Assembly (NCBI GenBank): GCA_963669155.1 | Contig: OZ022587.1 | Coordinates: forward strand, 4,236,121 to 4,300,120 | Direction of reading: 5' to 3' | DNA length: 64,000 bases | Origin: Arbacia lixula | Taxonomy: Eukaryota; Echinodermata; Echinoidea; Arbacioida; Arbaciidae | Shown: piece after piece, positions 9,400-20,819 of the stretch | Numbering within the stretch: position 1 is the stretch's first letter | Layout: every line of letters starts with the position of its first letter | Position numbers and translations under genes: made by a program | Notes under the pieces: generated by a model | Database searches by the model: none | What the model saw: the letters and a program-made list of their open reading frames with translations, nothing else | What the model was told of the DNA's origin: nothing

Positions 9400-9631
9400 G
9401 CCCGTATTCACAACAATGGTTTATCTTAAACCACCTACTAAATGTAGACTAACTTTATGGGGAGCGCAAATCTTATGTTGTGATTCTATGTGATTCTGAG
9501 GATAAAATCAATTATATTGAGTCAATAATAATATTTTTGTTCTTTTATTTGGTGTCCCATACAGTTAGTCCAGGTATAGTACACATATTAAATTAAACCA
9601 CTGGTGTGCATATATGGGCTATTGCTTACAA
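9400..9631. mobile_element. MITE, GACTAACTTTATGGG family, copy 2
   Basis: Outer ends AGCCCGTATTCACAACAATG and CATATATGGGCT are partly inverted; inner inverted blocks AGACTAACTTTATGGGG (9446) and CCCATACAGTTAGTCC (to 9571) match copy 1. Confidence 0.55.
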
Positions 9632-10095
9632 TGACTGGCTGCACGAAATTGCAATCAAGTACAGCTTGGTGGTAAGTTAATCAAAGGCTCCACTGCATAT
9701 ATATATATATATATATGAATCTCATATGAGATTAAATTGAGCAAAAATAATCAACAAGCAGCTGTATGGAGCCAACGATACCTCAAACATTGATAATTAT
9801 AATTTGATATACATGTATATAATAATTGAGTTAATCTGATGCAGAGTTTAATGCACGAGTTACACTGCAAAAACAACGAGAGCTAAGAATAAATACCGCT
9901 ACCCAATCGTAAGCTGAAAAGACGCAGCTGCCTTCAGCTCAGCAACACAAAACAGAAGCATTATCAGAATAATACATGTACACACATCAAACAACATGAT
10001 TCATGCAGACAGGGAACCTCTAGACATTCACGCAATTCATAATCAAATATACAATTTACCATTGAAATACATGATAACAACAATGAATAATAATC
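9632..10095. other. Intronic stretch with (TA)n
   Basis: AT-rich intron; a (TA) dinucleotide run of about 11 units at 9697-9717. Nothing else supported. Confidence 0.6.
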
Positions 10096-10302
10096 GGTTA
10101 CAGTTCGATATTCTGAAGGTTTGTTTATTCAGAAGGTTCGTTATTCCAAAGGTTCGTACTTCCGAAGGTTCTTAATTCCGAAACACATAAATTTCCTCTA
10201 CCTCGATGCTCGTTAGTCCGAAAACGAAAAAGGGTTCGTTAATCCGAGCATTTGCCGCGTAACGTTCGGAATAGCGAACCTTCGGAATAACGAGTGCTTC
10301 CC
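10096..10302. repeat. TTCCGAAGGTTCGTTA minisatellite with inverted end
   Basis: Four to five degenerate head-to-tail copies of an ~18-bp unit GGTTCGTTATTCCGAA (10108-10180) are followed by unrelated sequence. The end, GTTCGGAATAGCGAACCTTCGGAATAACG as two adjacent blocks, is the unit in inverted orientation. The whole can fold back and is probably a MITE with satellite-like termini. Confidence 0.65.
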
Positions 10303-11150
10303 TAATAATCACCAAGTTTTGCAATGCGCATAATACATAGGCAAAATCTCTTTGCGCTTACGAAAGGAATAAATGAACAAAACGTAAGTTTTCATATTAC
10401 TTGTGAACTTTTTGTACGTTTTTAACTTTTTGAGGTAATACTGCAAATTATTCCATAAAATAATGGCTATATGTGTTAAAATTTTCAAGACATAGAACAA
10501 TGATTTTGAAGTAGAATAAAAAGCTTTTTTTCTGGTTTGCACTGTCTTCACAATTCAGTGAGATATGATTTAGCAAACTGAAGTGTTCCCTTATCCTTTT
10601 AAATGAAGTTTCTTTTTTTTTTATTGAGCCCTAGTCCTAAATTTTAGGTCTTGAGAGTTCTAATTTGGGCACCCATGAACCTGCTGGTATTGAGCACTGC
10701 TGAAACCCATATATCTTTCACAATCACACTAGAGGAAGAAAAAAGACAGACTTACAGACAAACAGACAAACAAAGAAAGGCACAAATAATCAAAATTGCC
10801 TTTGGAAATTAGGAGCTCACACTTTGAAGGGAAAGCATTTCATTTTTTTTAAAATTCAACTTGATTTCTCTGCAGTACCACCTTGTGTCCAATAAATATA
10901 AACTACTGTTGAGCCTATCAACATCCCATCTGACTACGACTGATTGCAATTTATTGCAATCAGTCACTGCATGAATGCATGGAGATGTATTTGACAACAA
11001 TTAATTGCAATCACCATAGGGAGTTGATCAACAGCTCCACTGTAGATGAAAGAAGAAATCTGCTCACACTTTCATTGAATCATGGTCAAACAGTTCACAC
11101 TGCAAGCTAATTATCTTCAGACATTTAGTTGTTCCACTTTTCCCAAGAGG
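10303..11150. other. Intron with decayed repeat pieces
   Basis: 10309-10560 is related to the inverted-repeat element at 18720-19130 (TGAGGTAAT followed by a GCAANTNATTCC block). 10920-11040 contains ATTGCAATCA motifs like the array at 31440-32260. No gene seen. Confidence 0.4.
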
Positions 11151-11250
11151 CTATATTCACTCAACCTAACTAGCCTGGTTAGATTCTGAAAATACAGACA
11201 GCAGAATGCATTTTTATAAGCTAGGCTTTGAGGTGTCATGAATATAGCCC
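11151..11250. mobile_element. 100-bp MITE
   Basis: GGCTATATTCACTCAACCTA at the left and GTGTCATGAATATAGCC at the right are inverted, with a second pairing AACTAGCCT / AGCTAGGCTT inside. Resembles the ends of the palindrome at 34930-35437. Confidence 0.55.
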
Positions 11251-11252
11251 AT

Positions 11253-11407
11253 GGGCAATGTAAGCATAGAGGTTTTCAATTATCAAAACTTACCATGAAT
11301 TGCAACTACCATGGCAACATGTGCAATACTGAGTGCTCATTGGCTGTTGCCATGGTAGTTACCATTGATGGTACGTTACAATAACTGAACACCTATATGC
11401 AACATAG
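11253..11407. mobile_element. Foldback MITE with ~65-bp arms
   Basis: The central arms AACTACCATGGCAACA / TGTTGCCATGGTAGTT are perfect. Outward the pairing weakens but continues to GCAATGTAAGCATAGAGG / CACCTATATGCAACA. Noncoding. Confidence 0.7.
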
Positions 11408-11888
11408 CCCTGTTCTCCTAAATGCAGTTTACGAATTAGGACTTATCAAACTATTCCGCTGAAGTCGGCACTGAAAATAAAAAAATGATCAGATTAGAAG
11501 TTTGGTTATAGTTGTTAGGTGATGATGCGACTGAATGCAGTGGTTTAACTAAAAACTCAAGCAAAGGAGGTAGATGGCAGGCAAACAACCTCATTCATGC
11601 AAAAAGAAAAGAAAGAAAAAATGCAACATTACTACCATAAAACTATAAGAAATTATTCTAAAGAAAAGTTGCGAGAGGCGATGTAAAAGCAGAGAGAATG
11701 TGAAAGCGGTTATTTTTACTGCTAGTTTGTGTGGCGGCGCCCCCACTCGGTGAACAAGAGCCAGGCGTCTCCGACGGCATCACCTCTATGGAAAGAAATG
11801 GACAGGGTGCACCAGGTTGGTCGAGGGAGAGGTGGAGAGAGAGAACAGAAACATCAACTCTGTGTTAAGAGGAGAAACGAGCATGGGG
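11408..11888. other. Intronic stretch without recognised feature
   Basis: No supported gene or repeat. 11700-11880 is slightly GC-richer, with a short open frame on the + strand but no family match or splice context. Confidence 0.5.
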
Positions 11889-12130
11889 AATGTTTGATGT
11901 GGCTTATTTTGTAGTGGTAGTGGCTTATTTTGTTGTGGTGGTAGCTTATTTTGTAGTGAAAGTGGCTTATTTTGTTGTGGTTGTGTCTTATTTTGTTGAA
12001 GTGGTGGCTTATTTTGATGTGATGGTGGCTTACTTTATTGTTGTGGTAATGGCTTATTTTGTTCAGGTGGTGGCTTACTTTGTTGTAATGGTAGCTTGTT
12101 TTGTTGAGATGGGAGCTCATGTTCATGTGG
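11889..12130. repeat. Minisatellite, GTGGCTTATTTTGTTGTGGTG unit family
   Basis: About nine to ten tandem copies of a 24-30-bp unit containing GGCTTATTTTGTTGTGGT. Both strands are open (VAYFVVV- and HNKISHYH-like), a by-product of the repeat, not a gene. Confidence 0.9.
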
Positions 12131-12334
12131 TGGTCATTTCAAGCAATGGCTTGTCAACAAAGTAGGTCAGTATGACAAAATGTCTGATAATATCAGTAAA
12201 TTGTTAGTACCGGGAATAACAGAACAGCAGATATCAAACATTCCTGAATAACTGAACAGATTAATAATAACAAGTTACATGTATTTCTCATTGTCACTAA
12301 ACAAATGCAATGCTGACTTCTAAACTGCAATGTA

Positions 12335-13185
12335 TACTAGAAGCCCACCGCAATACATATTCTTAATTGTATAAGCCCAACATAACCCAATGCCATATGC
12401 CCCCGCTGTGAAAAAATAAGCCCAATGTAAACCATCGTCTTGTGCAACATATGTGAAATAAGCCTGGTGTTAGCTATTGTTATGTGCAACCTATGTAAAA
12501 TGAACCAGATATAATCCATTATCATATGAAACCTATATGAAACATATATGAAATTATCCTCAAGTAGCCCATTATATATGATTATATATATATATTATTA
12601 TATATGATATAAGCAAGATGAAGCCCATCATTATCATATAAAACCTATATGAAGAATGCAATGTAGCCCGTCATATGGAACATATATTAAGTAAGCCCAC
12701 TCCGACCTAATATCACATGAAATATGAAATTTACATGAAATATGTCCCATGTACCCCATCACCATATGAAACCTATATGAAATACGCCCAATATAACCTT
12801 TCATATGAAACCTACATTTACATGTGCAGTAAGCCTAATATAAGCAATTGTCATATGAAACCTATAGCACAACTTTGCCCAGTATTATGTGAAAACCTAT
12901 ATTAAGTTGGCCCCAATGAGCCCACTATTTGAAACCTATAGAAGTATCCCAATATATTCCACCATATGAACACCAGGTAATAATCCCCATTTCCCATCAT
13001 CAAATTAAATCTATACAAAGTAAGCCCAATGGAGCCCATCATTATATGAAACCTTTATGAAGAAGGCTCATTGTGACCCAGCACCACATGAAACCTATAT
13101 GAAATAAGCCCAATGTAGCCAATCATCATAGAAAATCACATGAAATAAGCCTAATATATCATATCATCAGGTGAAATGTAGATAA
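12335..13185. repeat. Long degenerate minisatellite, ATATGAAACCTATATGAAAT family
   Basis: About twenty degenerate copies of a 40-45-bp unit approximated by AAGCCCAATGTAGCCCATCA plus TATGAAACCTATATGAAAT. An AT-only patch lies at 12570-12610. Spacing is irregular and units diverge, so it is an old array. Starts about 200 bp after the preceding minisatellite. Confidence 0.88.
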
Positions 13186-13859
13186 TTATTTATCTGATAA
13201 TATGCATAGACTGTAGATCAAAGTACGCAATCACTGCACTGATGTATATTGTGTTATGCAAATGACAATGAAAAGCCAAGAACTCTTTCCTGCTTGCATA
13301 TTTTTCCTTTTCTAACTTCTAAACTTAAATGACCTACAACTATAAGGTTCGTACAGCACCTATAAAAATCTCGCTCAAAATGTGATGTTAGTAAAGCATG
13401 ATTCAGCAAAAAATAATTGCATTGTATTAGAAAATATGATGAGAACAGAAATTATGATGGATATTAAAGATTTGATGTAATGAGAGAACTATGAGGGAGC
13501 AAAAAAGCCCAGCTGCACGAAGTCTATGGCTGGATACCTAAGAAGCACGCAATAAAAACAATCAAATTCTCATCATTTTAAACTTGTATTCAACACCAGC
13601 CTGGTCAAAACACTGACCTGATATACAGGCAAGGAACTCATCCTTCTAAATGACATATTCAGGTCACTTAAGTAATTTGATGGTCAAAGAGATGATTCTG
13701 TTTCCATTCTGAATAATTAATAATGCAACAGATTTGTAGATGCAAGCTTTCATCCAATCCATGCCCGCCCCACCCCTCCACCTATCACATCTCTGGCTGA
13801 CAAATATCAACAAGTAAATTTTAGGCTGTCACAAACATGCTGAGCCCCAAAGACAAAGT
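13186..13859. other. Intronic stretch without recognised feature
   Basis: AT-rich intron, no supported feature. A short repeat of GGCACCAAAATGACATATA lies just beyond, at 13880-13975. Confidence 0.5.
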
Positions 13860-14141
13860 TCCATGCCCGTACTTCCCAGAGGCACCAAAATGACATATAC
13901 GCACCATGCCTGTACTTCCCACAGGCATCAAAATGACATATATAGGCACCAAAATGACATATATGCATACCAACTTCATCTTCCAAAACAATCTCCCCAT
14001 TTTCTGTAAGAAGAGCCCTCCTGATCTTACATCCAATCTTTCTCTGCCTCACCCTGCCACACCACTGCCTCCCCCCCCCCACCCCCTCTAGCTAGGAAAA
14101 AGGGATTTACAACATAAAATGTGAGGTTGCTTCAACACATT

Positions 14142-14369
14142 GGCCCGAATTCACAAATACATTATAGATTTATACCACAATTGAAGCATCTTTCATCGTA
14201 TAAGCAGATAAGGACACTTAATTTAGCGCATACCCTTCAAAAATGTTCAATAACGAATACGCACATTCCATATTGTGTGCTAAATTCACACTAGTTACTA
14301 TGGTAAAGACCACGGTTTATTTTAATCAATTTCCAATATAAATCTCAAACTCCTTAGTGAATGAGGGTC
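14142..14369. mobile_element. MITE, GGCCCAAATTCACAAAGGA family, copy 1
   Basis: Left end GGCCCGAATTCACAAA, right end CTCCTTAGTGAATGAGGGTC, inverted. Internal TTAGATTTA/GACCACGG blocks match the copies at 16531-16895 and (right half) 28460-28625. Ends 41 bp from the exon 9 donor. Confidence 0.65.
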
Positions 14370-14410
14370 ATTGAGACCCCATTTTCCTGAAGAAGAAACA
14401 CCACGCTCAC

Positions 14411-14579
14411 CTGGTTTGGGTCCTTTAGGTACCCTCTCAGCTACAGCCTGAGGCAGCTTGTCACTGATGATCTCCACACACTGTCTGGGGAAGAAGCCTA
14501 CGTCGAACTTGTTCTTGCCTCGCCACCACGACGTGTCTTCTGGGGGCGGCATGTCGATCACCGAGATCATGTCGCCAAC
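14411..14579 (-). CDS. ARHGAP32: Exon 9: rest of SH3 domain
   Basis: Residues 299-354 plus one base. VGDMISVIDMPPPEDTSWWR contains the paired tryptophans (W316, W317) of the SH3 ligand groove, followed by GFFPRQCVEII, the conserved proline (P329) strand of SH3 domains. SH3 modules bind PxxP peptides; in vertebrate relatives the domain contributes to partner and membrane recruitment. The basic tail RVPKGPKP leads to the RhoGAP linker. Acceptor is TGTCTCTAG and donor CCAG|GTGAGC, phase 1 end. A complete MITE (14142-14369) ends 41 bp below the donor. Confidence 0.96.
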
Positions 14580-15189
14580 CTAGAGACACAGAAGGAAACT
14601 TTTACATCAGTTTGTCCATTCAAAGCATGGTTGCATTTAGAAGATTTCAGACACACTATTTAATTTTCTAAGAGCATTTATAAGATTTTTTTTCTCGCTA
14701 GAAACACATTTTTTGAAGATATAATTTGAAACACAGATTTTACACAGAAAAAAAATCTTATGATTTTAAACAGTCTTTCTCAAATCTTATAAACACAACT
14801 ATGTTTTGAAATACTGTTAATATGACGTCACACTGCTTTGCATATACTCACAGAACATTACAGTGTCCTGAACAGATAATGATTAATCACAAACACATTG
14901 ATATCCACTCAGAAAGCTCCAATATTCAACCCACTTTGAAATCCTGATTATAGTCCACAACAAACTGTCTCCACACATGTAGTTAAATCCTTTTCTCAGT
15001 TGTTAATTATTCAATTTGTTTTTTTCCTTTGTTGGTTTCAGGTCAGTGGTTGGAGTCTTCAGCACACATAAAACGCATTCCTTTGGATGTTTACGAGACC
15101 TCGTCAAATGACCACGTCTACCTGAGCATTCAGCAAATGTAAACTGCAGCCAAGCTACTTGGCAATTCAGCAAATCCTTACAGAACAGC
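14580..15189. other. Intronic stretch without recognised feature
   Basis: Contains T-rich sequence upstream (in gene sense) of the exon 9 acceptor. No repeat or gene recognised. Confidence 0.5.
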
Positions 15190-16130
15190 TAATAAATATG
15201 TGTGAGTATTCAGATTCAAGTCAGCTCCTGATGAGATCCATGGTAATGTCACAATGGTTTTGAGCTTTCAACATCATTGATCATCCATGACAGCGCTCAA
15301 TCAGACAAGAAAACAAGAAGGAGAACAACTTACAGTCATGTTGATCACAAAGATCATATTCCAACCTTAAGACAAGGCAGACACTAACTGTTCAGCCATT
15401 TCAATCATAGAGCATTCAATTTAAGTGAGATCTTGATGCAGTGTCCTGTCAGCATAAGTACAATAACTAACTTTGTGCTAGCATTCAGATTCAAGTCAGA
15501 TCCTGATGTATTTCCACAATGATGTCACAATGGTTTTAAGCTTTCACCATCAAAGATCGTCCACAGCAGTGCCCAGTTGGAGCAAGAAAAGAATAATGAA
15601 CTCTTCATCAGCATTCATAATGAAGTCAGAATCAATGATGTCACAATGGTTTGGGGCTTTCGACATCAGAGATCGTCCACAACAATGCCCAATCAGAACA
15701 AGAAAACAACAACTAGCTGAGCATCAGGATTCAGATTCAAGACAGCCCATGGTGTATTTCCACAATGATGTCACAATGGTTTTGAGCTTTCACCATGAGA
15801 GATCCTTCACAGCAGTGCTCAGTTCGAGCAAGAAAAGAATAATGAACTCCACGTCAGCATTCAGAATCAAATCAGCCCTGATGAATTTCTACAATGATGT
15901 CACAATGGTTTTGAGCTTTCAACATCAGAGATCATCCATGACAGCGCCCAATCAGGACAAGAAAACAGCAAGCACAAAACTACCTGCCAAGAAATGTATG
16001 TGAGCATTCAGATTCAATCAACTCCTGATGTGATCCCACAGTCAACCCCTGATGTATTTCCACAATGATGTCACAATGGTTTTGAGCTTTCAACATCAGC
16101 AATCATCCACGGCAGCACCCAGGAATGAAC
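15190..16130. repeat. Tandem array, GATGTCACAATGGTTTTGAG units
   Basis: Six degenerate copies anchored by CAATGATGTCACAATGGTTT at about 15243, 15520, 15634, 15763, 15894 and 16065, each followed by CTTTCANCATC, AGATC-TCCA and AAGAAAA blocks. Unit about 115-170 bp with one missing or decayed interval. The 165-codon open frame at 15506-16003 is repeat read-through, not a gene. Confidence 0.85.
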
Positions 16131-16530
16131 TGTAATCAGAGAAAGGTTCCAACACTCACAAGGCCGACCTACAGGTGGTCGATGTGGTTGACTCCGTCAT
16201 CAGACGGGGTCTGACTAATACGGGCGTAGGAGTATCAAATCTACATCTTTTGGCACTCACAAAAACTCTGAACTTTCTATGGCGATACTGGGTTTATACT
16301 TAATTTGGGGGAGTTGCCACAAAAACACACCACCCCACATAAAAGTTATGCTTTTCATCATTTGTACAACGGATCCTGCGAGGCGTCTTTCTCATAAAAA
16401 GAGTTGAACAGCCACAACAACTCCAAATAAAGGTCATTCCTCAACTCGTGGACAACCACTGGAGTATTTTTGTACTAGGACTGCAAAAAAGAGCTATATT
16501 AATAGAGTCACATTCTCTTTGGGACATCGT

Positions 16531-16895
16531 GGTCCAAATTCACAAAGGACTTTTAGATTTAGACCACGGGTTCAGCAAACGTTGCGGTGTATAATCACAA
16601 AAATGTGCTTGATTTAGCAAGTACACTTCAAAAAGGTCATATAAAATGCATATTTTTTGCATAGAGTGTAAAATTCACCCTAGTCACTATGGTTTAATGA
16701 AATAAATCTAACTAAACCTTGGTCTAAACCATATTTACTTCAGCACCCTAGCCAAAACACATGCTTTTATTATTGAACCAGACCTTTTTTAAATGTACTG
16801 TATCTGCTAGATCAAGCGCACTAACTTGCATATAAAGCCACAAAACCTGCTTAAATTGTGGTCTAAATTCTCAAACTCCTTTATGAATTTGGGCC
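16531..16895. mobile_element. MITE, GGCCCAAATTCACAAAGGA family, copy 2
   Basis: GGTCCAAATTCACAAAGGAC at the left and CTCCTTTATGAATTTGGGCC at the right are inverted, with inner GATTTAGACCACGG / TTGTGGTCTAAATTC pairing. About 365 bp, noncoding. Confidence 0.75.
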
Positions 16896-16954
16896 AAGGG
16901 CTTAAAGGCAAACTACCAGGAGCAAACAAGACAGCAACTTTACCATACCTTTAA

Positions 16955-17419
16955 AGGAATAGTTCACCTTGAAATTATTTTGGTTTCAATGAAAGGAGAC
17001 ACATGAACGAAACATGTTAGTGGAGGTTTGATCAAAATCAGTCAAAGGAAAAGAAAGTTATTTGAGGTGCTCTCCCATATGTTGTGTACTACTTTTTCCA
17101 TAAACTGTTTTTTTTTCCGTGCATTGAGGAAGAAAAACATTTATTTTAAAAGAGATGTATGTGTAAAAACATGTGTCTAATGATATATCAAATGCACAGG
17201 CGTAATGATAACTATTTTTTTGAGAAAATGGACATTTTTCAAAAAAATGTACACAACATATGGGAGAGCACCTTGCACGTGACATCACAAATTCAAAATT
17301 TTAAATGAAATAACTTTCTTTTCCTTTGACCGACTTTTGTCAAACCTTTACTATTATGTTTCTTTTTAATGTGTCTCCCTTTTATTGAATCCAAAATAAT
17401 TTCAGGGTGAACAATCCCT
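16955..17419. mobile_element. TTAA-flanked MITE (AGGGATNGTTCACC ends)
   Basis: TTAA at 16951-16954 and 17420-17423 flank inverted ends AGGAATAGTTCACCTTGAAA and TTTCAGGGTGAACAATCCCT. Further inverted blocks (GTCAAAGGAAAAGAAAGTTA, CATATGTTGTGTAC) pair along most of its length. TTAA target with AGGG ends would fit a Kolobok-type or piggyBac-type element; the superfamily is not settled. Half copies are at 38424-38470 and 61740-61855. It ends 46 bp before exon 8. Confidence 0.7.
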
Positions 17420-17465
17420 TTAAGCTCCATGAAGATGGAGCTGTTCATGTGGTATGGTATCTTAC

Positions 17466-17588
17466 CTCTAGGGAGATCTCATCTGGGGCTTGCGCTGTGT
17501 AGCGCTTGATGACGTGTGCTGCCGCCACCGCGGGAATGTTGATGGCCGACTCTTCACTGGCTACAACGTGGTTACCATGGTTATCAAG
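17466..17588 (-). CDS. ARHGAP32: Exon 8: PX-SH3 linker and start of SH3
   Basis: Residues 258-298. LDNHGNHVVASEESAINIPA matches the vertebrate linker (DNKGNHLLVHEESSINTPA), and HVIKRYTAQAPDEISLE starts the SH3 fold in place of the usual ALYDY motif, as it does in ARHGAP32/33. Acceptor is ATGACAACAG and donor CTAGAG|GTAAGA; phase 0-0. The exon lies 46 bp downstream (+ strand) of a TTAA-flanked MITE ending at 17419. Confidence 0.96.
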
Positions 17589-17762
17589 CTGTTGTCATGG
17601 AGACAAAATAAAGAAATGGATTCAAGTATCTGAAGGTGTGTGAGACATTTGAAGTTGTATTAATGTGATGATTGAGAATAATGTTCCTTTGTCTCCCTTC
17701 ACCACAGCATTTTGCCATGCCTGTTTATTGTTTAATGGTACAAGGTGGTTCGCGAACCACGA

Positions 17763-18226
17763 GTCTTGCCTGATTTTGCAATCGATAAACAGTGCTAAAG
17801 TTTTTTTTTCAAATATTTTTTTTCAAACCTTTTGACCCCTAGATGACCTTTGACTCCATCAGCCTCATGAAGAGACACATGTGGTATTACCCAAGGATCG
17901 TTTGTCCTAAGTTTGATCACAATTGATGCAGAAATAAAGAAATGAGAGCAAGTCAAACAGAATTTTTTTAGAAAAATAATGCATATGGCCTCAAAGATGT
18001 ATCATTTGACTTTTTGATGCCTAGATGACCTTTGTCCCCATCATCCTCATGAAGACACATGTGGTATTACCCAAGGATCATTTGTACCAAGTTTGATCAC
18101 AATTGATGCAGAAATAAAGAAATGACAATAACAATAACTTAAACATTTTTGTAACACACCAACGGACCAACAGACTAACAGGAAAAGTGATCACTAGGTC
18201 TCTACCGAACTTCGTTCAGGCAAGAC
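17763..18226. mobile_element. Element with GTCTTGCCTGA ends
   Basis: Perfect 11-bp inverted ends GTCTTGCCTGA / TCAGGCAAGAC. Internally two copies of a ~178-bp unit (ATGACCTTTG ... TGATCACAATTGATGCAGAA). A 16-bp palindrome GTGGTTCGCGAACCAC abuts the left end (17746-17761). The right half recurs at 38480-38636. Cousin of the element at 6939-8053. Confidence 0.68.
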
Positions 18227-18719
18227 AGAAAGGCTTCATAAGAAAACTTACCCACCATGAAAAAATTAAACTACAGCAACGTTAGTGAACCTCTTAACAG
18301 TATGATGCAAACTTACAAATAAGCAGTGGAATAAAATGCATTTTTAATGTAGTGATCAGCTAAAATTAGGCAAATTAAGGTAACTACTCTGGGTTTTCCC
18401 CTACTTCCAACACCTTTTCATATTGTTGATTATGTAATCGTCAGACTTCACACCAATCCATCTCTGATCCATGATCTCGATATCAATACCTGAGATTCCT
18501 TCTCATTGTGACTCATCAATATTGAACAATCTGCTGCTATGGAAAAGTCTACATTTTGTCAGTTACTGGAAAGAAGCCAAATCTATACAATTTCAACAAG
18601 AGCTCCGAGAAACCTTCTCACCACAAATCAGCCCATTTGGCCATGCATGGTAATGAGTCAGAATTTAGAAACACTCAGGTATTTGATTCCAGATCAAAAA
18701 GACTTTACCACTATTTAAC

Positions 18720-19130
18720 AGAATAACTTCCTGAATTACCTCAGAAACTTACAAAAAGTTCAGAAATCATTTCTATGCCTTATGTATTCTGTTCTATTAA
18801 GCACATAGACACATTCTCTTAAAATATACAAACACAATTACTGTGACTCTTTTGTAAACATTGTAATTCTGATTGGATCATTAAGAAAACAATCTTAAGA
18901 AAAGGATTAAAAGAAAAATAAAGTACAACAAGGCCTCTAATTCCTTCTAAAAAACAAGTGAACACATTTTAATACAATGTTGACTACTACAACCACATTT
19001 TTGTATAGAGCATAACACATAGGCATAGTTACATGTTTCTATGCACTTACAGAAATGTTTTCAAATTAGTTCCTAACTTTCTGTATATTTCTAAGTTTCT
19101 GAGGTAATGTGGCAAGTCATTCCGTTGAAC
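18720..19130. mobile_element. Probable MITE with short inverted arms
   Basis: ATTACCTCAGAAACTTA (18736) and TAAGTTTCTGAGGTAAT (to about 19108) form an 17-bp inverted pair around AT-rich DNA. Related sequence at 10309-10560. Ends not defined. Confidence 0.45.
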
Positions 19131-19429
19131 AGTGGTTGCATATGAGCATGACCTTTCCTGTAAAATTTTGTAACAATTTGCGGGACATAATATAATGACT
19201 ATACTAGTGCATGTACATGTACCATACCCTAGAATATTGTTGGATGACAAAGTTTGGAGGTTCCTATTTCTAGCCATGTATCCATATTGGTAACAATGAC
19301 TAAGTCACAGCAACGTCTTCCGTTCGGGTCTTAGTCAACCCCCCCCCCCCCATGACCCCATCAGCCCTCGTCAGTGCACCAGTCTTCAGTGCACCAGTCT
19401 GTACCACACACAGCTATAATAGCTATGTA

Positions 19430-20072
19430 GACTGGTAGCCTACTGGATTAACCTTCTTAGTCCCATAGGCGATAAATTGTGTTGCAACTGACTTGGGACT
19501 TTCATTTGTTAGGACTGAGAAGTTTAAGTACCATTACTTTACATTTTCCCCTCAACTCTTTTATGCATTAATGGTGCATAAAGAGTTAATTCCTTCTGGC
19601 TTGTAAAACTTCCCCTCAATGGGATTTGTGTGTATGGCGTCTGCAAAAACACGTCAATGGCGCAGAAAGAGTTAACTCCATCTCTGCTAAACAAACTGCT
19701 GTTCTATGGGATTTGTGTGTACATGTATTTCTCATCCCCAAAAACCGATCAATGGTGCATAAGGATTGAACTCCTTCTGTGCCAGACCAACTTCCCCTCT
19801 ATGGGAACTTCCCCTCTGTGTGTCTTATTTGTGCAAAAACCCATCAATAGTACATTAGGAGTTAACTCCTTCTGTATCAGACAAACTGCACCTCTATTGG
19901 ATTTATGTGTATTACTCCTGCAAAAACTCTTCTATGGCGCATATAGAATAAAGACTTATAAGACGTCTTCTATATAATGTACAGTCATGTTGCTCCTGCA
20001 AAAACTCTTCTATGGCGCATATAGAATAAAGACTTATAAGACGTCTTCTATATAATGTACAGTCATGTTGCT
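19430..20072. repeat. Tandem array, GAGTTAACTCCTTCTG units, with perfect 78-bp duplication
   Basis: Five or so copies of a 75-100-bp unit (GAGTTAACTCCTTCTG, CAGACAAACT, CTATGGGATTTGTGTGTAT, CTGCAAAAA). At the end, 19915-20072 is an essentially exact duplication with a 78-bp period. The same unit occurs upstream of exon 1 at 57985-58260. Confidence 0.85.
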
Positions 20073-20339
20073 GCATAACCAGAACCAGATTGAAGAGTTG
20101 GTTGAAGGAAATGACAAATGCAGTATTTTGACACCCTAGCCCTCAAACAGCAGTTCTGCTATCTCCATACATACTATATATGTACATGGAGATGTTAAGG
20201 ATCACTTCATATACTGTACAAGTATGGTGAATGAGCGTTAAAACAGCAATACATGTGTAGCAGTGTCTGTATGTTGGAGATGAAAATATCATTAATTTTG
20301 GAAGTAAATTGAATATTTTTAGCAGCATCTAAGTAATTC

Positions 20340-20640
20340 CATGTTTCAGAGATGAAAATACTTATTTCTGAAATAAATTTAATGTTTATTTCTCTTCATC
20401 TTTTCCTTCTAATTTTTTTCTACTTAATTTCCTCCTTGGGTTGCTCTTCATCTCCACTTCTGGATTTTCTTCAATTCATTATTTCTCCTGCTTTCTTTCT
20501 TCTATTAATTCTCTTCTCTCCTTTTTCTTGTTCTTGTTGTATCTTTCTCCTTGCTTTCCACCTCGTTATTATCTTGCTATTTCCCCCTCCTTATCCTCCT
20601 CTTCCTTCCCACAAATCAATTTCCTGTTTCACTGGAAATT
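20340..20640. repeat. Pyrimidine-rich (TTC/TCT) stretch
   Basis: CT-rich low-complexity DNA giving overlapping Leu/Phe/Ser/Pro-rich open frames without gene features. Confidence 0.75.
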
Positions 20641-20819
20641 TCAGTTGATATGAAGTGAGTAATGACCTTCCTACAGCAATTTCAATCAAGTAAAATATAG
20701 ATTTTTCAATTAAATGAGGGTGCTTTTACCTCTTTTACCTTTTACCCTTAGTTTATAAATAAAATGTTCCAATATTTTCTTCCCACCTCACCTTAATGTA
20801 GGATGAATAAACTAGGAGA

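Noticed and set aside
11854-12165. HYHNKISH-type and VAYFVVV-type repeat proteins
   Set aside because: Overlapping open frames on opposite strands of the same minisatellite; composition artefact.
12335-13185. CRISPR-like regular array
   Set aside because: Units are directly adjacent, degenerate and lack constant repeats with unique spacers; eukaryotic context. It is a minisatellite.
15506-16003. 165-codon + strand open frame
   Set aside because: It is read-through of the GATGTCACAATGG tandem array; the peptide repeats with the DNA and has no gene signals.
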